A stretch of 64,000 nucleotides of DNA from Salinisphaera sp052044135 (GCF_052044135.1 NZ_JBQDYF010000002.1:248001-312000); one strand, 5' to 3'. Shown: positions 27,949 to 37,660, numbered from the stretch's first letter. Numbers and translations: made by a program. The notes: a model not told the origin generated them from the sequence alone.

Positions 27949-29133
27949 ATGCCGAACAGAGTGCTTCAAGTGCTGGTGTTCGTGGCGCTGGCGACCGGTG
28001 GTTTTGCGATCGGCACGACCGAGTTCGGAACCATGAGCCTGCTGCCGCTGATCCAGCGCGCATTCACTGTGGACGAATCGACCGCCAGCCATATCATCAG
28101 TGCCTATGCGCTGGGCGTGGTGGTCGGGGCGCCGATCATCACCGTGCTGTCCGCCCGGATTTCGCGCAAGCCGCTGCTCATCGGGCTGATGGCCGTGTTC
28201 GCCGTGGGCAATGGGCTGAGCGCGCTGGCGCCGAGTTATCACTGGCTGATTCTGTTTCGTTTTGTCAGCGGTCTGCCGCATGGCGCTTACTTCGGGCTGG
28301 CCTCGTTGATGGCGGCGTCCGTGGTCCGGCCGCATCGCCGGACCCAGGCGGTGGGCTACGTCATGCTCGGGCTGACGCTGGCAACGATTCTCGGCGTGCC
28401 GGCGGCGACCTGGCTGGCGTCGCTGGCGGGTTGGCGTGCCGGTTACTGGACGGTAACCGCGATCGCCATCGCGGCCGGGGTGCTGATCGCCCTCTTCGCG
28501 CCGTATCAGGGCGCACACAGCGATGCGCACCCGCTGCGCGAGCTGACCGCGCTGGCCCGGCCCAATGTCTGGTTGACGCTGTCGATCGGCGGCATCGGTT
28601 TCGGCGGCGTGTTCGCGGTGTATACCTATCTGACGACCACGCTCACGCACGTCACCCACATGTCGAGCGCGCTCGCCCCGGTGGTGCTCGCCGTGTTCGG
28701 GGTGGGCATGACCATGGGCAACATGATCGTGCCGCGCTTTGCCGATCGGGCGCAAATGCCCACGGCCGGCGCGATGCTGGTCTGGAGCCTGCTTGCGCTG
28801 CTGGCCTTCCCGCTGGCCAGCCATCACGGCATCGCGGTCACCATCGACGTGTTCTGCATCGGCTTTGGCGTGTCGCTGGCAGCCATTCTGCAAACCCGGC
28901 TGATGGATGTGGCCGGTGATGCGCAGAATCTGGCGGCGGCGCTGAACCATGTGGCTTTCAACTTCGCCAACGCGCTCGGCCCGTTCCTGGCCGGGCTGGT
29001 CATCGCCTTTGGTTTCAGTGCCGAGATCGCCGGCTATGTCGGCGCCGGTCTGGCTGTCGCCGGCCTGGTCATGTGGGGGCTGACGTGGCATTACGACCGC
29101 CGCGTCGGCCATGTGCCGAACGCGGCGTCGTAG
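27949..29133 (+). CDS. MFS transporter, AraJ/YdhP-like efflux type
   Basis: A 394-residue 12-TM major facilitator of the DHA1 sugar/drug-efflux group. The N-terminus ATGGFAIGTTEFGTMSLLPL is the signature of the AraJ/YdhP/YdeA set (GTTEF). RFVSGLPHGAYFGLASLMAA matches the motif C region of that set. HVAFNFANALGPFLAGLVI is the late conserved helix. The ATG at 27949 is used because the first helix follows it closely. An earlier in-frame ATG at 27889 lies in the promoter-like AT-rich stretch. Confidence 0.85.
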   Translation: MPNRVLQVLVFVALATGGFAIGTTEFGTMSLLPLIQRAFTVDESTASHIISAYALGVVVGAPIITVLSARISRKPLLIGLMAVFAVGNGLSALAPSYHWLILFRFVSGLPHGAYFGLASLMAASVVRPHRRTQAVGYVMLGLTLATILGVPAATWLASLAGWRAGYWTVTAIAIAAGVLIALFAPYQGAHSDAHPLRELTALARPNVWLTLSIGGIGFGGVFAVYTYLTTTLTHVTHMSSALAPVVLAVFGVGMTMGNMIVPRFADRAQMPTAGAMLVWSLLALLAFPLASHHGIAVTIDVFCIGFGVSLAAILQTRLMDVAGDAQNLAAALNHVAFNFANALGPFLAGLVIAFGFSAEIAGYVGAGLAVAGLVMWGLTWHYDRRVGHVPNAAS

Positions 29134-29271
29134 GTCGCGCCCGCCGTCGTTTCACCTGGCGATCGGTCCCGCAAGGCGGGCGGCAGACGTCGGCGACCTC
29201 CTGCGATACGCTGCGCCCGTCCGGTCGCCGCGGAATCGGCGCGTCGCAGCGAACAGGGAGAGCCGCAGGAC

Positions 29272-30147
29272 ATGAGCGAGATCATTTCCATCCAGAGCCA
29301 TGTCGCCTATGGCTATGTCGGCAACCGGGCCGCGGTATTTCCGTTGCAGCGGCTCGGCTGGGACGTCACGGCCGTGAACACGGTTCAGTTCTCGAATCAC
29401 ACCGGCTACGGCCGTTTCACCGGCGAGGTGTTCTCGGCCGCGCATATCCGCGAGGTGGTCGATGGCATCCAGGCGCTGACGGGCTTTGCCGGTGTGCGCG
29501 CACTGCTGACCGGCTACATGGGCGATCAGGCCACCGGGGCAGCCGTGCTCGATGCGCTGGCGCGGCTGCGGGCCGTGCATCCGCGGGCGCTGTACTGCTG
29601 CGATCCGGTGATGGGCGATACCGGCCGCGGTTTTTTCGTGCGCGACGGGCTGCCGCAATGGATGCGCGACCACGCGCTGCCGGCGGCCGACATCGTTACA
29701 CCCAACCAGTTTGAACTGGCCTGGCTGGCCGACCGCGACATCACCACCCGCAACGACGCGATGACCGCGGCGGCGGCTCTGCGCAGGCGCGGGCCGAGGG
29801 TGGTGCTGGTCACGTCGCTGGTGGTCGACGACAGTCAGGCCGACCGCATTGCCATGCTGGTGGACACGGCCGACGGCAGTTGGCGGGTTTCCACGCCGCT
29901 GATCCACTTCGATCCCCCGCCCAACGGCGCCGGCGACTTCACCGCCGCCGTTTTTCTGGCGGGCTGTCTCGAACTGGGGCTGGGCGGCGACGGCCCGGCC
30001 CGCGCCCTGGCTCGCACGGCAGCCGCCGTTCGTATCCTGTTCGAGGCCACCCAGGCGGCCGGCGGTCGCGAACTGGCGCTGATCCCGGCCCAGAACGAGA
30101 TCGCGGCGGCCTCCGGCGATACGGTGGCGATCGAGCGGCTGCGCTGA
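29272..30147 (+). CDS. pdxY: Pyridoxal kinase PdxY
   Basis: A 291-residue ribokinase-fold kinase that phosphorylates pyridoxal in the vitamin B6 salvage pathway. It starts IISIQSHVAYGYVGNRAAVF, the PdxK/PdxY N-terminal signature, and shows YCCDPVMGDTGRGFFV (108-123), DIVTPNQFELAWLA (140-153) and the catalytic loop NGAGDFTAAVF with D222. A well-placed AGGGAGAG lies upstream. The stop is 2 bp from the convergent murI stop. Confidence 0.92.
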   Translation: MSEIISIQSHVAYGYVGNRAAVFPLQRLGWDVTAVNTVQFSNHTGYGRFTGEVFSAAHIREVVDGIQALTGFAGVRALLTGYMGDQATGAAVLDALARLRAVHPRALYCCDPVMGDTGRGFFVRDGLPQWMRDHALPAADIVTPNQFELAWLADRDITTRNDAMTAAAALRRRGPRVVLVTSLVVDDSQADRIAMLVDTADGSWRVSTPLIHFDPPPNGAGDFTAAVFLAGCLELGLGGDGPARALARTAAAVRILFEATQAAGGRELALIPAQNEIAAASGDTVAIERLR

Positions 30148-30149
30148 GG

Positions 30150-30962
30150 TTACAAGGCGCTTGCCGGCGCGAGTCCGAAGCGCGCCAGGCCGGGGGTCAA
30201 CGCAGTGCAGGCGGCGGCGTCGCCCGTCGTTACCGTCACGCCGACGGGGACATGCGCCGGCCATTCTTGATGCGTGAGCAGCGCAGCACAGCGCCGGGCA
30301 ATGCCTTCGGCGCCGTCGACGAATTGCATCGCGGCGGGCGCCGCGCGCTGCAGCGCATCCCCGGCCAGGGGGAAATGCGTACAGGCCAGCACGACGGTGT
30401 CGATGGCGTCGCCGCCCGGTTGAGCGAGCAGCCCGGCCAGCGCGTGGCGCGGCGCCTCAGGGTCGGCGGCCGTCTCTTCGCGCAGCATCGATTCCACGTA
30501 GTCGACCAGGGCCGGGGCGCCGTGGCGTAACACGCGGCAGTCGCCGGCAAAGCGTTGCGCCAGATCGTCGACGTAGGCCTGGCGTACGGTGGCGCGCGTG
30601 CCGAGCACGCCGATCACGCGGCTGGATGAGCGTTCGGCGGCCGGCTTGATGGCCGGCACCGTGCCCACCACCGGGGTCGCGAGCACGTCGCGGACCGCGG
30701 CCAGCGCGATGGTGGAAGCCGTATTACAGGCGATCACCACGAGACAGGGGCGATAGCGCTCCACCAGCCGGCCGAGCAGGGCCGGAACGCGGGCGGTGAG
30801 TTCGGCATCGTCGCGCTGGCCGTAGGGATAGCCGGCGCCGTCCATGGCATACACCAGCGGCGCCCGCGGCAGCCGGGCCCGAACCGCGGCGAGCACCGAC
30901 AGGCCGCCCACGCCGGAGTCGAAGATCAGGATCGGGGCATGGGCGGAAATGCGACCGGACAC
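30150..30962 (-). CDS. murI: Glutamate racemase
   Basis: A 270-residue cofactor-independent racemase that supplies D-glutamate for peptidoglycan. The two catalytic cysteines are C79 in VIACNTAST and C193 in VLACTHFPL. The N-terminal ILIFDSGVGGLSVL and YAMDGAGYPYGQRDD are family blocks. The start is uncertain. I place it at a GTG (30960-30962) ten residues before the first strand, because the longer open frame upstream has no similarity. No ribosome-binding site is clear for either choice. Confidence 0.9.
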   Translation of the reverse strand: MSGRISAHAPILIFDSGVGGLSVLAAVRARLPRAPLVYAMDGAGYPYGQRDDAELTARVPALLGRLVERYRPCLVVIACNTASTIALAAVRDVLATPVVGTVPAIKPAAERSSSRVIGVLGTRATVRQAYVDDLAQRFAGDCRVLRHGAPALVDYVESMLREETAADPEAPRHALAGLLAQPGGDAIDTVVLACTHFPLAGDALQRAAPAAMQFVDGAEGIARRCAALLTHQEWPAHVPVGVTVTTGDAAACTALTPGLARFGLAPASAL

Positions 30963-31137
30963 GATGGGGACGACGGCATGCAGAAAAACCAGGGGTGGTA
31001 TTGTCGCGGCGGAGGGCCGGTTTCGCCACCGCCCGGGCGCTTGCGATACCGCACACATCGGCCCGGCCAGCGAAGCCGGGCCCGCGGCTCGGCGCGAACC
31101 GATCCGTTTACTGGCTTGCCACAACCCGAAAACAATA

Positions 31138-32331
31138 ATGTCGAACGATGATCGCCACGCGGCGGAGACCGCATCGGAGCGCCGCGCGCGGCATCAGCGC
31201 GTTCGGCTGCAGAGGCTCGGGTTGTCCTGTGTGTCTTATGCGCTGCAGATCGCGCTGGCTGCGGTGCTCAGTCTGCTCGGCGCGGTTTCGCCGCAGTTCG
31301 TGGCCGGCTATGCCATCGCTCAGTGCGTGATCGTGGCGATGTTCTACGTGGCGTTTCGCAGCGGCCTGAACCTGCGCTCGCGCGAACCGAACCTGACGCT
31401 GCCGCAGGTACTGGTGCCTGCATTGCCCGGCTTCATCCTGCTCTATCAGCTCAATTCGGCCGAGGCTCAGGCGGCGCTGGTGCTGACGACGGTCGTGCCC
31501 CTGCTGTACGGCACCCTCGATCTGAGCATGGACCGATTCATCGTCGCGGCCTTGGTCTACTCGACGGGTTATCTCGTGGTGGTGTTCTGCCATGGCCTGT
31601 TGCACACGGAAGCCGGCTTGTTCTTCCACAACTGGATGCTGCTGGTGTCGTTGATCATCGTCATGCCGCAGATCGTGCTGCTGAGTGCGCTCATCAACCG
31701 GATGCGCCGGACCCTGCGCGAACGCAACCACGAGATCCGCGAAGCCATGGCCCGGATTTCGGCCATGGCCGTGCGCGATCACCTGACCGGGCTGTACAAC
31801 CGGCGCTGGCTGATGGAAATGCTCGAACGCGAGCGCATCCGTTGCCAACGCTCGCCCTATGTATTCTGCGTCGGCGTGATCGACATCGACCACTTCAAGC
31901 GCATCAACGACACACACGGCCACGCCGTGGGCGACGAGGTGCTCAAACGCCTCGGTCGGAACATGGTCGAAGGAGTGCGCGAGATCGACAGCTTCGGCCG
32001 GTTCGGAGGCGAGGAGTTTCTCTGGATCGTGCCGGCGACCGCTCTCGAGCGTGCGCTGGAGGCGGCCGAGCGCTTGCGCCAGCGTGCTGCCGAACTGGTG
32101 TTCACCGGCGAGGGCGGCGCGCCGTTCTCGGTCACGCTCTCGATCGGGCTGGCGCAGAACGACAGCGACCGGCGGCTGGCGAACGACACCCTGCTGCGCT
32201 TGGCCGACGAGGCGCTATACGACGCCAAGGCAGGCGGCCGTAATCGTATCGTGGCGGCGCCGCGCGACGCGCCGGTGCACCCGGTCACGCGTCCGCGGAT
32301 ACGCGAGCGCCGGGGCGAGGGTCAAAATTAA
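31138..32331 (+). CDS. Membrane-bound diguanylate cyclase (GGDEF)
   Basis: A 397-residue protein with about six transmembrane helices (residues 28-190) forming an N-terminal sensor of unknown ligand, followed by a GGDEF domain (about 212-375). The active-site loop is GGEEF (290-294), and an intact inhibitory-site R281-E-I-D284 lies five residues before it. DHLTGLYNRRWL and GVIDIDHFKRINDTHGHAVG are the other core motifs. Synthesis of cyclic-di-GMP with product feedback is therefore expected. The ATG at 31138 starts just before the first helix. It is convergent with the YdiJ gene and overlaps its stop by 4 bp. Confidence 0.9.
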   Translation: MSNDDRHAAETASERRARHQRVRLQRLGLSCVSYALQIALAAVLSLLGAVSPQFVAGYAIAQCVIVAMFYVAFRSGLNLRSREPNLTLPQVLVPALPGFILLYQLNSAEAQAALVLTTVVPLLYGTLDLSMDRFIVAALVYSTGYLVVVFCHGLLHTEAGLFFHNWMLLVSLIIVMPQIVLLSALINRMRRTLRERNHEIREAMARISAMAVRDHLTGLYNRRWLMEMLERERIRCQRSPYVFCVGVIDIDHFKRINDTHGHAVGDEVLKRLGRNMVEGVREIDSFGRFGGEEFLWIVPATALERALEAAERLRQRAAELVFTGEGGAPFSVTLSIGLAQNDSDRRLANDTLLRLADEALYDAKAGGRNRIVAAPRDAPVHPVTRPRIRERRGEGQN

Positions 32332-35327
32332 TCGATCTCGGCCAGCAGGGCCTGGGCCGGGTGCAGGGCGGTTTCTCCCTTGAGACGCGCGATCTGGCTG
32401 CGACAGCTGTAGCCGGGCACCAGGGGTTGCGACGTGCCGCAGGACAGCGCGCTTGTCCAGGACAGCTCGAAGACGGCTTGTGATGTCTGACGGTGGCGCG
32501 CTTCGTGGCCGTAGGCGCCGCTCATGCCGCAGCAGCCGACGTTGCCGGTTTCCAGCGACAGCCCGAAGTACGCGAAGGCATCGCGCCAGGCACGCGCGCT
32601 CGCCGAGGACGCTGTCTGGGCGGTGCAATGGTTAAGCAGACGATAGCCCGGCGACGACCCGGCCGTTCGCGTTGGCGCGCGTGTGGCGAGCGCCGAGGCC
32701 AGCCATTGTTCGAACAGTTGTACCGGCAGTGCGCGGCCGATGGCCTGCTGATAATCGGTCGCGAGCGCCAGTGTCACGCTCGGCTCGATGCCGACCAGAG
32801 GCCGCCCGTGGGCCGCGAGCACGTCTATGCGGCGGGCGTGTCGGCGCGCCACGCGCTCGAACTCCGGCAGGAAGCCCTTCACATGCAGCGGTTTGCCGCT
32901 GGCCGAGAAGGGTGCGACCTGGGGCCGGTAACCGAGCGCCGCGATCAACTCGATCACCGCGATCGCGACCGGGGCATCGAAGAAACTGGTAAAGGCATCC
33001 TGGACCACGAACACGCTGCGCGCGCGCTCGGCGTCGCTCATCAGTGCCCAACCGTCGGCGCTGTAACGAAAGCCGGGATGTCGCCTCAGCCAGCCAGGAA
33101 GACCCGGCCGGCTCAGCGGCGGCGGATCGACCAGGCCCAGCCTGTCGGCAAGAAGTCGCCGCAGCGCGGGTACGCGCAGCGCCGCATTAGCGAGCCCGGG
33201 CAGGCGGCTGGCGAGCGCGGCGCCGGTCTCCAGCCCGGCCAGGGCATAGTCGGCCGGCGGACGCGCATAGCGGCCGTGGTACAGCGCCAGAAACTCGCTC
33301 TTGAACGTCGGTACGTCGACCCGGATCGGGCACTGGGTGGCACAGGCGCGGCACGACAGACAACCGTCCATCGCCTGCCAGACCTGGTGCGAGAAATCGG
33401 CCTCGGGATCGGCCGGCCCGGCCGTCAGGTCACGCAAGGCGCGCCAGGCCAGCGGCGATTCGGCCGGGGCGAGATCGCCGGTACCGGTGCCGGCCTCGGC
33501 GAGCTGGCGCAGCCATTCGCGCATGGCGCCGGCCCGGCCCTTGGGCGAATGCAGCCGGTCGCGGGTGGCGCGGTACGACGGACACATGACGTGGGTCGGG
33601 TCGTAATCGAAACAGGCGCCGTTGCCGTTGCATTGCATCGCACCCGGGAATGCGCCGCGCTCGTCGGCCGGGATCTGGCGATCGAAGGTGCCGCGGGTAG
33701 GCTCGTCCATCGACGCCAGCGGGACGCGCTCCGGTTCCAGGGCCACGATCTTGCCGGGGTTGAGCTGGTTGCGCGGATCGAAGGCGCGCTTGATATCGGC
33801 GAGTGCGGCGTAGAGCTGTTCGCCGAAGAAGGGCTTGTTGTATTCCGAGCGAAAACCCTTGCCGTGCTCGTTCCACAGCAGACCGCCATAGGATTCGGCC
33901 AGCTTCGCCACGCGATCGGTGATTTCGCGTATGATGCGCTCGTCGTCCGGATCGGTGAGATCAAGCGCCGGGCGCACATGCAGGCAGCCCACGTCGATAT
34001 GCCCGAACATGCCGTAGGACACGCCGTACTCGTCGAGAATGGCCCGGAAATCGATGACGTAGTCGGCCAGCACGCGCGGGTCGACTACCGTGTCCTCGAC
34101 GAACGGCAATGGCTTGCGCGCGCCGGGCGCCGACCCGAGCAGGCCGACGCCGCCCTTGCGCAGATCCCAGAGTGCCGCCCGGGCCGCCGCGCTTTCGGCG
34201 CGATAATGGCCGGTCGCGCCGCTGTCGCCGGCTTCGAGTGCCACGTCCAGCCGCGCCGCCCCTTCCGGCACGCCATCGCGGCCGGCGAACTCGACCAGGT
34301 TCACCGCGCCCGGCGTTGAGCCGTCGTCGTTCTCGATAGCGTCGCGCACCCGTTCGTAGATCGGGTTGTCGCGCGCCAGGTTCATAACCGTTTCGTCAAC
34401 CGATTCGATCGCGCTCGGGTCGTATGCCACCAGCGATTCGGCATCGCGCAGGGCAGCATCGAAGCTGGCATAGCGCAGCGCATAGAGCACGGTCGTATTC
34501 GGGATCGGTGTGAGCTTGAGCGTCAATTCACTGACCAGCGCCAGCGTGCCCTCCGAGCCGCCGATCAGCTTGTTGAGATGACAACGGCCGGCCGCGTCTA
34601 CCGCCTGTGCCAGGTTGTAGCCCGACAGATAACGCGACAGATCGGGAAATACACGGGCGATCTCGCCGCGGTTGGCATCGATGATCGATGTCACGCGTTG
34701 GTTGATGGCCGCGATGCGCTCGTCGGGATCGTCAGCGCCGCGCCGCGAGTCAATTACGTGGGCCGCGCCATCGGTGAGCACCACGCGGGTGGCCAGTACG
34801 TGATCGCTGGTCTTGCCGTAGATGCGCGAGCCCTTGCCGCAGCCGTCGGTGTTGGCCATGCCGCCGAGCGTGGCGCGCGACGATGGCGCCACGTTGGGCG
34901 CGAAGAACAGCTCGTATTCGGCAAGCGCGGCATTGAGCTGGTCCAGCACCACGCCCGGCTGCACGACCGCTTCGCCGGCTTCGGGGTCGATCGACAGAAT
35001 GCGATTCATGTGCCGCGAGCAGTCGAGCACGAAGCCCGCCGTCAACGAACAGCCGATGGTGCTGGTGCCGCCACCGCGCGGCGCGAGATGAACGCCGTGA
35101 AAATCCGGCTCGGCGAGCAGGGCGGCCACGCGCTCGATATCGCCTTCATTGCGCGGAAAGAACACCCCGGCGGGCAGCTGCTGGAACGCGCTGTTGTCGG
35201 TGGCCAGCGTGAGGCGCGTCGCATAGCGCGTATCGATATCGCCGGCAAAGCCGCTGGCCGCCAGCCCGTCGACGAATGCGCGGTGCCGCGGGTCGAGCGT
35301 GTTGTCGGGCGAGAGCGTGGGGAGCAT
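32328..35327 (-). CDS. ydiJ: FAD/Fe-S D-2-hydroxyacid dehydrogenase (YdiJ-type, D-2-hydroxyglutarate dehydrogenase)
   Basis: A 999-residue two-part oxidoreductase. The N-terminal half is a VAO/PCMH-type FAD domain (HLAPRGGGTSTIGCSLTAGF, APNVAPSSRATLGGMANTDG, LIGGSEGTLALVSELTLKLT). The middle carries a ferredoxin-like cluster motif CLSCRACATQCPIRVD, and the C-terminus has cysteine-rich CCG-type sequence (NVGCCGMSGAYGHEARHRQT). Length (YdiJ about 1018) and order match E. coli YdiJ, which oxidises D-2-hydroxyglutarate and related D-2-hydroxyacids and passes electrons to the quinone pool. It is downstream of and co-oriented with the HMG-CoA lyase-like and CoA-transferase genes across a 110-bp gap. 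Confidence 0.88.
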   Translation of the reverse strand: MLPTLSPDNTLDPRHRAFVDGLAASGFAGDIDTRYATRLTLATDNSAFQQLPAGVFFPRNEGDIERVAALLAEPDFHGVHLAPRGGGTSTIGCSLTAGFVLDCSRHMNRILSIDPEAGEAVVQPGVVLDQLNAALAEYELFFAPNVAPSSRATLGGMANTDGCGKGSRIYGKTSDHVLATRVVLTDGAAHVIDSRRGADDPDERIAAINQRVTSIIDANRGEIARVFPDLSRYLSGYNLAQAVDAAGRCHLNKLIGGSEGTLALVSELTLKLTPIPNTTVLYALRYASFDAALRDAESLVAYDPSAIESVDETVMNLARDNPIYERVRDAIENDDGSTPGAVNLVEFAGRDGVPEGAARLDVALEAGDSGATGHYRAESAAARAALWDLRKGGVGLLGSAPGARKPLPFVEDTVVDPRVLADYVIDFRAILDEYGVSYGMFGHIDVGCLHVRPALDLTDPDDERIIREITDRVAKLAESYGGLLWNEHGKGFRSEYNKPFFGEQLYAALADIKRAFDPRNQLNPGKIVALEPERVPLASMDEPTRGTFDRQIPADERGAFPGAMQCNGNGACFDYDPTHVMCPSYRATRDRLHSPKGRAGAMREWLRQLAEAGTGTGDLAPAESPLAWRALRDLTAGPADPEADFSHQVWQAMDGCLSCRACATQCPIRVDVPTFKSEFLALYHGRYARPPADYALAGLETGAALASRLPGLANAALRVPALRRLLADRLGLVDPPPLSRPGLPGWLRRHPGFRYSADGWALMSDAERARSVFVVQDAFTSFFDAPVAIAVIELIAALGYRPQVAPFSASGKPLHVKGFLPEFERVARRHARRIDVLAAHGRPLVGIEPSVTLALATDYQQAIGRALPVQLFEQWLASALATRAPTRTAGSSPGYRLLNHCTAQTASSASARAWRDAFAYFGLSLETGNVGCCGMSGAYGHEARHRQTSQAVFELSWTSALSCGTSQPLVPGYSCRSQIARLKGETALHPAQALLAEID

Positions 35328-35437
35328 CGGGTCACGGGCGGGCGATATCCTGTGCGGCAGGATAAACCCGATCGCCCATGCCCATCACTCGGCCAGCGCT
35401 CGCCGGCTAGCGCTGCCCGATCAGTCTATACGGGCAA

Positions 35438-36361
35438 TCAGGCGATCGCTTCCGGCAACGGATAACGCCGGTCGGCCTTGCCGGCCTTGACCACCTGGCC
35501 GGGCACGTCATGCCCGATCAGGTCGGGCAGGGTTTCGCTGACCGCGATCAGGCTGTCCAGATCCACGCCGGTGTCGATGCCCATGCAGGCGAACATATGC
35601 ACCAGATCCTCGGTGCAGATGTTGCCGGAAGCACCCGGCGCATAGGGGCAGCCGCCGAGGCCGCCGAGGGCGGCATCGAAGCGCGTTACGCCCACTTGCC
35701 AGGCGGCCAGGGCGTTGGCCAGGCCCATGCCGCGCGTATTGTGCGGATGCAGGGTCAGATCGAGTGCCGGATGCCGCGCGCGCACGGCCTCGCACAGGGC
35801 GGCGACCTGCAGCGGATTGGCCACGCCGGTGGTATCGCACAGTGTGACCCCGGCGATGCCCAGATCCGCGATCCGCGCGACGATCTCCATCACGCGGTCG
35901 GCCGGCACGCGGCCTTCGAACGGGCAGCCGAAGGCGGTGGAGATGGAGGCATTCAGACGCACGTCGGCCCCCTCGGCGGCCGCGACCATGTCGGCAAAGC
36001 GTGCCAGCGATTCGTCGGCGGTCATGCGCAGATTGGCGCGGCCATGGCTGTCCGAGGCCGACATCACGAAATTGAGCTCGTCGGTGCCGACCGAAAGTGC
36101 GCGTTCGACGCCTTTGACGTTCGGGATGAGCGCCACATAGTCGACCTGGGCCGCGCGATGGATGCCGCGCATCACCTCCGCAGCATCCGCCAGATTGGGG
36201 ATCGCCTTTGGCGAGGTGAAAGAAGTCGCCTCGATCTTGGCCAGCCCGGTGGCCGACAGCCGGTCGATGAAGGCGATCTTGTCCGCGGTCTCGATCCAGC
36301 GCGGCTCAATCTGGAAGCCGTCGCGGGCGGCGACATCGTTGATGAATACGCGATGGCTCAT
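35438..36361 (-). CDS. Hydroxymethylglutaryl-CoA lyase-like enzyme
   Basis: A 307-residue DRE-TIM metallolyase. It contains NDVAARDGFQ (catalytic R13-D14), EATSFTSPKAIPNLADA, HPHNTRGMGLANA with the metal-binding H205/H207, and the signature loop GGLGGCPYAPGASGN with C238. These are the features of HMG-CoA lyase, which splits (S)-HMG-CoA into acetyl-CoA and acetoacetate. Close relatives cleave other 3-hydroxyacyl-CoAs. Its ATG overlaps the CoA-transferase stop by 4 bp, so the pair is translationally coupled: the transferase would make the CoA ester that this enzyme cleaves. Confidence 0.87.
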   Translation of the reverse strand: MSHRVFINDVAARDGFQIEPRWIETADKIAFIDRLSATGLAKIEATSFTSPKAIPNLADAAEVMRGIHRAAQVDYVALIPNVKGVERALSVGTDELNFVMSASDSHGRANLRMTADESLARFADMVAAAEGADVRLNASISTAFGCPFEGRVPADRVMEIVARIADLGIAGVTLCDTTGVANPLQVAALCEAVRARHPALDLTLHPHNTRGMGLANALAAWQVGVTRFDAALGGLGGCPYAPGASGNICTEDLVHMFACMGIDTGVDLDSLIAVSETLPDLIGHDVPGQVVKAGKADRRYPLPEAIA

Positions 36362-37587
36362 TGCGCATGCTCCGAGTCGTAAAGAACGCCGCGCTCGTAC
36401 AGCGCATCCTGGGTTTCGCGGTCGATGCCCAGTTCGTCCATCACCGCGCGGGTATGCGCGCCCAGCACCGGCCCGCCGCCGTCGATGCGCCCCGGCGTGC
36501 GCGACAGTCGCGGCATCACGGCCGGCACTTTCAGCTCGCGGCCTTCGGCGGTGGTGATGGTCTCGATCATGCGGCGGGCCGCATAGTGCTCGTCGGCCAC
36601 GATATCGGCCGCCGTGTAAGGGCGACCGGCCGGTACGCGGGCGGCTTCCAGCGTCTCCAGCACGTCCTCGCGCGAGTGAGATCGGCTCCAGTCAGCGATG
36701 GCACCGTCGATACGCTCGGCCTGCTTGGCGCGGCCGTCGTTGTGGGCCAGATCCGGGTCCTCGGCCAGGTCCTCGCGGCCGATCGCGGTCATCAGGCGTT
36801 TGAAGATCGAGTCGCCGTTGCCGGCGATCAGCACCTCGGAACCATCGACGCACGGATAGGCGTTGGACGGCGTGATGCCGGGCAGGGCGCTGCCGCTGGG
36901 TTCGCGCACGATCCCGGCGGCGTCGTATTCCGGAATCAGCGATTCCATCATCGCGAACACCGATTCATAGAGTGCGACGTCGATGTACTGACCCTGGCCG
37001 GAGCGCGCGCGCTCGTGCAGTGCCAGAAGGGCGCCGATCACGCCGTACAGCGCCGCCAGCGAATCGCCGATCGATACCCCCACGCGCACCGACGACTCGC
37101 CCGGGTGGCCGGATAGATAACGCAGGCCCCCCATGGCCTCGCCGATCACGCCGAAGCCGGGCAGGTCCCGATACGGTCCGGTCTGGCCGTAGCCGGAAAT
37201 CCGCACCATGATCAGCCCGGGGTTGATCGCGGCCAGATCCGCCCAGCCCAGACCCCATTTCTCCAGCCGCCCGGGCGAGAAATTCTCGATCACCACATCC
37301 GCCTCGGCGACCAGTTTCTTCACGATCGCCTGGCCTTCCGCGGATTTCAGATCCAGCGAGACCGAGCGCTTGTTGCGCGTCTGGACATGCCACCACAGCG
37401 ACGTGCCATCGCGCATCACCCGCCAGCGCCGCAGCGGATCGCCCGTGCCCGGCGGCTCGATCTTGATCACGTCGGCGCCGAATTCGCCGAACAGCTTGGC
37501 CGCGAACGGCCCGGCGATGAGCTGGCCGAGCTCGAGCACCTTGATACCGGACAGGGCCTGGGGCGATGCGGCGGCGGGTTCGGTCAT
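36358..37587 (-). CDS. Class III CoA-transferase (CaiB/BaiF family)
   Basis: A 409-residue CoA-transferase. It shows VLELGQLIAGPFAAKLFGEF, GADVIKIEPPGTGDPLRRW, NKRSVSLDLKSAEGQAIV and ADVVIENFSPGRLEKWGL, all family blocks. At the place where formyl-CoA transferase has its catalytic Asp (pattern G-Y-D-x3-Q), this protein reads GFGVIGEAMGG with Gly146, a variant I associate with dicarboxylate-type members. A succinyl-CoA:dicarboxylate (e.g. 3-hydroxy-3-methylglutarate) activity is inferred from the coupled lyase gene. The ATG at 37587 is preferred over a TTG three codons earlier. The first 18 codons and upstream region are duplicated at 43954-44080. Confidence 0.87.
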   Translation of the reverse strand: MTEPAAASPQALSGIKVLELGQLIAGPFAAKLFGEFGADVIKIEPPGTGDPLRRWRVMRDGTSLWWHVQTRNKRSVSLDLKSAEGQAIVKKLVAEADVVIENFSPGRLEKWGLGWADLAAINPGLIMVRISGYGQTGPYRDLPGFGVIGEAMGGLRYLSGHPGESSVRVGVSIGDSLAALYGVIGALLALHERARSGQGQYIDVALYESVFAMMESLIPEYDAAGIVREPSGSALPGITPSNAYPCVDGSEVLIAGNGDSIFKRLMTAIGREDLAEDPDLAHNDGRAKQAERIDGAIADWSRSHSREDVLETLEAARVPAGRPYTAADIVADEHYAARRMIETITTAEGRELKVPAVMPRLSRTPGRIDGGGPVLGAHTRAVMDELGIDRETQDALYERGVLYDSEHAQ

Positions 37588-37660
37588 GGCGGTCAACGTT
37601 TGGAATGCACATCTAAGCTAAGCGGGCAGGCCAGCGGCGACAATTGCCGGGTCGACAAGC
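37534..37660. repeat. 127-bp direct repeat, copy A (5' end of CoA-transferase gene)
   Basis: Positions 37534-37660 match 43954-44080 at a constant offset of 6,420 bp with four mismatches (37553, 37562, 37570, 37572). The segment covers the first 18 codons and 73 bp upstream of the CoA-transferase ATG, so it includes its probable promoter. Confidence 0.9.

Noticed and set aside
27543..28919. 458-codon frame starting in the long gap before the MFS gene
   Set aside because: Arg/Ala-rich without motifs and mostly overlaps the real MFS gene in another frame.
32493..34319. 608-codon plus-strand frame opposite ydiJ
   Set aside because: Antisense shadow; ydiJ shows the Fe-S and FAD motifs over the whole length.
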